From positions 1 through 8,959 of the forward strand of contig CAMLNH010000091.1 in NCBI GenBank assembly GCA_946481355.1: DNA of 8,959 bases, read 5' to 3'. Both the position numbers and the translations under genes were made by a program. The DNA is from an uncultured Curvibacter sp. (GTDB lineage: Bacteria; Pseudomonadota; Gammaproteobacteria; Burkholderiales; Burkholderiaceae). Below the pieces are notes generated by a model that saw only the letters and a program-made list of their open reading frames with translations, had not been told where the DNA came from and made no database searches. This document shows, one piece after another, positions 5,822-8,959 of this stretch. Every line of letters begins with the position of its first letter. Within the stretch, counting starts at the first letter, position 1.

Positions 5822-5835
5822 TAACTATTTGTCAC
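5822..5835 (+). promoter_or_regulatory. Motif TAACTATTTGTCAC upstream of the exonuclease gene
   Basis: This is the second copy of the 14-base motif found at 108-121, differing at one base. It sits 31 bases before the exonuclease ATG. TATAGC (5848-5853) could serve as a -10 box, but the spacing from TTGTCA is only 13 bases, too short for a standard sigma-70 promoter. The surrounding 60 bases are markedly AT-rich compared with the flanking genes, as expected of a promoter region. Confidence 0.25.
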
Positions 5836-5865
5836 ACTTCTATCTCGTATAGCGAAATTAATCTG

Positions 5866-6474
5866 ATGCGCACCCACCATTCCACCCCCGACAAGGAGGC
5901 CATCGCCGCGCTCGAACCCTTCGAGCGCCTGGGGCTGGACCGCATCCGCCTCATCAGCAGCCCGCGCGAGGCCGAAGCCGCCTGCGCCGAGCTGGCCGCA
6001 GCGCCGCATCTGGGCTTCGACACCGAATCCAAGCCCACGTTCCGTGTCGGCGAGGTTTCCGACGGCCCGCACATCGTGCAACTCGCCACGCCCGAGCAGG
6101 CCTGGATCTTCCAGTTGCATGAGCCAGGCTGCCGCGGCCCCGTGGCCGAGCTGCTGGCGCATGAAGGCGTGATCAAGGCCGGTTTCGGCCTGGGCGATGA
6201 CCGCAAGCGCATCACGTCCAAGCTGGGCCGCGAGCCCGGCGGCGTGCTGGAACTCAACGCCGTGTTCCGTGAGCGCGGTTACCGCAAGGAAATGGGAGTC
6301 AAGGGCGCCGTGGCCGTGCTCTTCAACCGGCGCTACCTCAAGTCCAAGAAGGCGGCCACCTCCAACTGGGCCGCGCCGCGCCTGAGCGAAGCGCAGCTGG
6401 TCTATGCGGCCAACGACGCCTGGGCTGCGATCCGCGTCTTCCATGCCTTGGGTCTGGCCCAGGATGCCCGCTAA
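5866..6474 (+). CDS. 3'-5' exonuclease domain protein (DEDDy, RNase D/WRN-like)
   Basis: 202 residues, essentially a single exonuclease domain. The DEDD catalytic acids are visible: Asp52 and Glu54 in FDTES (ExoI), Asp112 in KAGFGLGDD (ExoII, with Asp111 next to it), and Asp184 in YAAND with Tyr180 (ExoIII, YxxxD, which makes it the DEDDy subclass). Enzymes of this class remove nucleotides from 3' ends using two metal ions. Substrates range from tRNA 3' ends (RNase D) to DNA (WRN). It lacks the HRDC domains of RNase D, which is nearly twice as long, so naming it rnd is not justified. The ATG at 5866 is the first in frame and has no recognisable ribosome binding site. Its TAA overlaps the stop codon of the convergent MFS gene by 4 bases (CTAA, 6471-6474). 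Confidence 0.9.
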   Translation: MRTHHSTPDKEAIAALEPFERLGLDRIRLISSPREAEAACAELAAAPHLGFDTESKPTFRVGEVSDGPHIVQLATPEQAWIFQLHEPGCRGPVAELLAHEGVIKAGFGLGDDRKRITSKLGREPGGVLELNAVFRERGYRKEMGVKGAVAVLFNRRYLKSKKAATSNWAAPRLSEAQLVYAANDAWAAIRVFHALGLAQDAR

Positions 6475-7664
6475 GGTCGATGCGGCACGCGGCTCAGCGG
6501 CCGGAACATCCACAGCCCCACCATCGGCCCCAGGCCCAGCAGCGGCAGCAGCACGGCCAATGACGCGTGCGGGAGTGCGGCCACAAAGAGCTCGATGCTC
6601 AGCACCGAAATCGCAAAGCCGATGCAGTTCACGAAGGTCAGCACGCTGCCCACCGCGGCCGGTGGCGCGTTCTGTGCGGTCAGCGTGGAGAACTGCGGCG
6701 AATCACCCGAGACCGTCAGGCCCCAGAGCAGCAGCCAGGCGAGGAAGAGCGCGTCGGGCGCCTGCAGCATCAGCGGCGCCAGCAGGCAACAGGCCCCGCT
6801 GATGGCCAGCTGGCGCTGCGCCACGCGCGCACTGCCCCAGCGCCGCACCAGCAGACCACCACCCACGCAGCCGATGAAGCCCGCAGCGATGATGAAGAAG
6901 GCCGCCGCACTCTGCGCCGAGCCCGCCCAGCGCAGGCCCACGATGAGCGGCACCAGCACGAAATAGGTGTAGAGCTCCCACATGTGGCCGAAGTAGCCGA
7001 AGACCGAGGCGCGCAACTTGCGGTCGCTCCAGATCAGGTGCAGCGCCGCGGGCGTGATGCGCGCGCCGCGCTGGAGCCAGGGGCTCTCGGGCACGAAGAG
7101 CCCGGTCAGCAGGCCGCCGGCCGCGGCCAGCAGCGACACGCCCAGCACCACGCTTTGCCAGGACGGCAACAGGCTGCCCCCGCCCTCGCCCACCAGCGCC
7201 CGCAGGCCATGTGGCAGCGCCGTGCCCAGGATCAGCGCACCGATCAGCACGCCCATGGCCGCACCCAGGCCCTGGCGGTACCAGCTGGCCGCGATCTTCA
7301 TGCCCACGGGGTAGATGCCCGCGAGCAGAAAGCCCACGGCAAAGCGCAGCGCCAGCAACAGGCCGAAACTGCCGGCTATCCACAGCGTCGCGGCATTGGC
7401 CAGCGCGCCCAGCAGCGCACAAGCCATGAAGACGCGTGAAGGCGAGAACCGGTCCGCCACCATGAGCAGCGCAAACACCAGCGTGCCGGCGACAAAGCCC
7501 AGCTGCACGGCCGACGTCAGCGTGCCCACGGCCGTGGCGGGCAGGCCCCAGGCCGCCTGCAGGTCTGGCATGACCGCGTTGACCGCGAACCACAGCGAGG
7601 TGCCCGCGAACTGCGAGAGCACGATCAGCGGCAACACCCGTCGCGGCACGGCCTGTTCGTTCAA
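6471..7664 (-). CDS. Major facilitator superfamily (MFS) transporter
   Basis: 397 residues with about 12 hydrophobic segments, the normal MFS length and topology. The loop between helices 2 and 3 carries ADRFSPSR (70-77), a degenerate form of MFS motif A. A Gly-rich segment with GIYPVGMKIAASWYRQGLGA follows in the region of helices 4-5. A central cytosolic loop (around residues 195-220) separates the two six-helix halves. The substrate cannot be inferred from the sequence or neighbours; small-molecule efflux or uptake are both possible. The start is a TTG at 7662-7664, supported by GGAGGA 6 bases upstream (complement of 7671-7676); the next Met (residue 32) would delete the first helix. The TTG overlaps the stop of the preceding gene as TTGA, so the two are probably translationally coupled. 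Confidence 0.9.
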   Translation of the reverse strand: MNEQAVPRRVLPLIVLSQFAGTSLWFAVNAVMPDLQAAWGLPATAVGTLTSAVQLGFVAGTLVFALLMVADRFSPSRVFMACALLGALANAATLWIAGSFGLLLALRFAVGFLLAGIYPVGMKIAASWYRQGLGAAMGVLIGALILGTALPHGLRALVGEGGGSLLPSWQSVVLGVSLLAAAGGLLTGLFVPESPWLQRGARITPAALHLIWSDRKLRASVFGYFGHMWELYTYFVLVPLIVGLRWAGSAQSAAAFFIIAAGFIGCVGGGLLVRRWGSARVAQRQLAISGACCLLAPLMLQAPDALFLAWLLLWGLTVSGDSPQFSTLTAQNAPPAAVGSVLTFVNCIGFAISVLSIELFVAALPHASLAVLLPLLGLGPMVGLWMFRPLSRVPHRP

Positions 7665-7978
7665 GCACCGTCCTCCGCTGCTTTGAGCTCGTAGTCGCCG
7701 TCACCCATGCCGCGCAGCGGGCCATAGACGGCCATGATGGCCGCGCTCTCGGCGGCCTGCCACTGCTCGGCGATCTCGCGCTCGGCATCCGTCAGCGCCT
7801 CGATGTTCGGCGGGTCGCCGTAGGCCGCGGCGATGCGCTGGTAGGCCTGGTAGACCGGCAGCACCAGGGCGGCATCGCCCAGTGTGTCCTCCAGCACCTG
7901 CCTGAAGCGCTTCTGCGCTGCGCGTTGCTGGGCTTCGCTCACGCCTTCGGCGTCGTAAAGTTTGACCGTGTAGTTCAT
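7661..7978 (-). CDS. Conserved-looking hypothetical protein upstream of the MFS gene
   Basis: 105 residues, acidic, no membrane segment or signal peptide. I do not recognise the family. It begins MNYTVKLYDAEGVSEAQQ, a probable beta strand followed by helices rich in Ala, Glu and Gln, and contains PVYQAYQRIAAAYGDPPNIE and an EREIAEQW helix. The reading frame is credible because of its codon use and its tight coupling to the MFS gene (the TGA overlaps the TTG start). The ATG at 7976-7978 has no strong ribosome binding site. It is divergent from the 75-aa gene, with 66 bases between starts. Confidence 0.75.
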   Translation of the reverse strand: MNYTVKLYDAEGVSEAQQRAAQKRFRQVLEDTLGDAALVLPVYQAYQRIAAAYGDPPNIEALTDAEREIAEQWQAAESAAIMAVYGPLRGMGDGDYELKAAEDGA

Positions 7979-8044
7979 GATGGGATCGGGTCCCCGAGCT
8001 TAACTTGTGTACAGTCCGGTCCCTGGACACAGAAACCCACCCAC

Positions 8045-8272
8045 ATGGCAAAACAGAGCGAATGGCCGGCCAAGATGCTGGCCGTCATCAAGACCGGCAA
8101 CACCGCGGCGGCCATTGCGCAGATCAAGGTCGCGCCCAGCGTGAAGGACCTGCGCCAGTTGCAGGCCGCGCTGGACAAGGCCCAGCTCAAGGGCCGTTGG
8201 CGCGATGTGGACATCGCCATCGAAGAGAACATGGCCCTGCTGGCCGCCCCGCGCCTGCACCGATCCCCCTGA
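8045..8272 (+). CDS. Small hypothetical protein
   Basis: 75 residues, no recognised family. The N-terminus MAKQSEWPAKMLAVIKTGN is followed by two amphipathic helices (about 21-45 and 51-68) rich in Ala, Lys and Gln; it is soluble and basic in its first half. The region TGNTAAAIAQIKVAPSVKDL suggests a small helical bundle, and no catalytic residues stand out. The frame extends upstream without an ATG, but that extension only shadows the divergent gene, so the ATG at 8045 is preferred; it lacks a clear ribosome binding site. The DUF4389 gene follows 20 bases later on the same strand, so the two probably form an operon. Confidence 0.7.
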   Translation: MAKQSEWPAKMLAVIKTGNTAAAIAQIKVAPSVKDLRQLQAALDKAQLKGRWRDVDIAIEENMALLAAPRLHRSP

Positions 8273-8292
8273 ACCGGAACCGAGGAGCCTCC

Positions 8293-8586
8293 ATGAGCGA
8301 CACCACCCCCCCGCCCGAAAACGCCCCTGCTCCCGAAAAGCGCAGCCTCTGGGCCCGCGTGCTGCTCATGCTGCTCATGGGCCTGGCCTTCCACATCGCT
8401 GTCACCATCCTCGGCGCGCTGGCCCTGGTGCAGCTGCTCTTCGCGGCCATCGGCGACGGCCCCAACGAACGCCTGCAGCACTTCGGCCGCGGTATCGGTC
8501 AGTACCTGCGCCAGATCACCGACTTCCTGAGCTTCGCCAGCGAGGAACTGCCCTTCCCCTTCAGCGACTGGCCCTCGGACGACTGA
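8293..8586 (+). CDS. DUF4389 family membrane protein
   Basis: 97 residues. A Pro-rich, charged N-terminus (1-18) is followed by RSLWARVLLMLLMGLAFH, starting a hydrophobic region of about 23-54 that spans the membrane once or as a tight pair. The downstream segment with Asn and Phe (PNERLQHFGRGIGQYLRQI, about 57-75) and the ending PFPFSDWPSDD match DUF4389 proteins, whose function is not known. The start is well supported: GAGGAG (8282-8287) lies 5 bases before the ATG. It follows the 75-aa gene closely. Its stop is 9 bases from the stop of the convergent fadH gene. Confidence 0.85.
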   Translation: MSDTTPPPENAPAPEKRSLWARVLLMLLMGLAFHIAVTILGALALVQLLFAAIGDGPNERLQHFGRGIGQYLRQITDFLSFASEELPFPFSDWPSDD

Positions 8587-8595
8587 GCCCGCCGC

Positions 8596-8959
8596 TCAGA
8601 GCCGCGCGGCCAGCCGCGCGGCCTGGTCGATGGCGCGTTTCGCGTCCAGCTCACCGGCCTCCAGCGCCCCGCCGATCAGGTGCGGCTTGCGGCCCTGGGC
8701 CTGCAGTTCCTCCGCCAGCGTGCGCAGCGGCAGCTGGCCCGCGCAGAGCACCACGGTATCGCAGGGGATCCAGCTCGGGTTCTCGCGTTTCTCGCCATAG
8801 CTGACGAGCAGGCCCCAACCTTGAGTTGTCCCTTCGGTGAACGCACCGATGCGCTCGTAGTTCACGCCGCCGATCATCTTCACGCGTTTCATCTTGAGCG
8901 CGGCGCGGTGGATCCAGCCCGTGGTCTTGCCCAGGCCATTGCCGAGCTTGCCCTTCTTG
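8596..8959 (-). CDS. fadH: 2,4-dienoyl-CoA reductase (NADPH), C-terminal part (5' end outside the window)
   Basis: About 120 residues of the C-terminus are visible and the frame runs out of the window at 8958. Family features are GKTTGWIHR, VKMIGGVNYERI, a hydrophobic strand ending in VVLCAGQ, HLIGGA and ELDAKRAIDQAARLAARL, closely resembling the C-terminus of E. coli FadH. The enzyme uses FMN, FAD and a 4Fe-4S cluster to reduce 2,4-dienoyl-CoA with NADPH, allowing beta-oxidation of unsaturated fatty acids. The flavin- and cluster-binding N-terminal parts are outside the window and cannot be checked. The last codons contain a strong palindrome (8601-8622). Confidence 0.92.
   Translation of the reverse strand, partial: KKGKLGNGLGKTTGWIHRAALKMKRVKMIGGVNYERIGAFTEGTTQGWGLLVSYGEKRENPSWIPCDTVVLCAGQLPLRTLAEELQAQGRKPHLIGGALEAGELDAKRAIDQAARLAARL
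8601..8622. repeat. Tandem palindrome GCCGCGCGGC with 2-base spacer
   Basis: GCCGCGCGGC occurs at 8601-8610 and 8613-8622. Each copy is itself palindromic, so the pair is both a direct and an inverted repeat and can fold into a very stable GC hairpin. It lies at the convergent 3' ends of the DUF4389 and fadH genes and encodes the repeated ARLAARL at the FadH C-terminus. There is no U-tract, so it is not a standard intrinsic terminator, though it could block 3' decay or pause RNA polymerase. Confidence 0.5.

Noticed and set aside
6567..7439. 290-codon plus-strand frame, and a 361-codon minus-strand frame at 6703-7788
   Set aside because: Both overlap the MFS gene in other frames and give Arg/Ala/Gln-rich sequence without membrane segments or motifs.
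7979..8044. Promoters in the divergent gap between the 105-aa and 75-aa genes
   Set aside because: TACAGT (8010-8015) is a weak -10 with no acceptable -35; nothing convincing on either strand.
1..8959. CRISPR array, tRNA, rRNA, riboswitch or integrase
   Set aside because: No evenly spaced repeats, no tRNA cloverleaf-like segments, no rRNA-like sequence, and no recombinase frame were seen.

Overview
The window is GC-rich DNA with tightly packed short genes on both strands. The gene set (an AsmA-family protein, DUF2721, a DUF3820 protein, a YciH/SUI1 protein with a cysteine cluster, DUF4389, and a FadH-type dienoyl-CoA reductase) suggests a betaproteobacterium of the order Burkholderiales, probably Comamonadaceae-like. 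This placement rests on protein resemblance only. I see no rRNA, tRNA, CRISPR array, integrase or transposase.

Layout. 1-99 is the tail of an unidentified gene. 177-2162 (+) encodes a large AsmA-family envelope protein. It ends at a textbook UUCG-loop terminator shared with the convergent DUF2721 membrane protein (2223-2675, -). Divergent from DUF2721 is the most striking gene of the window (2805-4601, +). It encodes one polypeptide joining an alpha/beta-hydrolase with a complete Ser-Asp-His triad to a type I metacaspase-like (peptidase C14) domain with an intact His-Cys dyad. Between and inside the domains are Arg/Lys-rich segments that could be metacaspase cleavage sites.

4605-5747 is a minus-strand block: an 80-aa unknown protein, then YciH, then a ~270-bp element built of nested inverted repeats, then a DUF3820 protein. 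The element runs from the yciH stop codon to the first codons of the DUF3820 gene. It has ~30-bp imperfect terminal inverted repeats, two or three internal hairpins and no transposase, so it looks like a dispersed MITE-like or REP-like repeat. Each end carries an outward-facing ATG, and one of them appears to supply the N-terminus of the DUF3820 protein.

5866-6474 (+) encodes a small DEDDy 3'-5' exonuclease. Its stop codon overlaps that of a convergent MFS transporter (6471-7664, -). The transporter starts at a TTG that overlaps the stop of a 105-aa unknown gene (7661-7978, -). Divergent from that pair are a 75-aa unknown gene and a DUF4389 membrane protein (8045-8586, +). The window closes with the C-terminal third-strand-end of fadH (8596-8959, -), cut by the window edge.

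Most of the region is ordinary housekeeping or envelope sequence. The two parts that deserve attention are the hydrolase-metacaspase fusion and the nested inverted-repeat element. I see no multigene defence or biosynthetic operon around the fusion. If it is a conflict or cell-death effector, it acts as a single-gene unit or with the divergent DUF2721 membrane protein.
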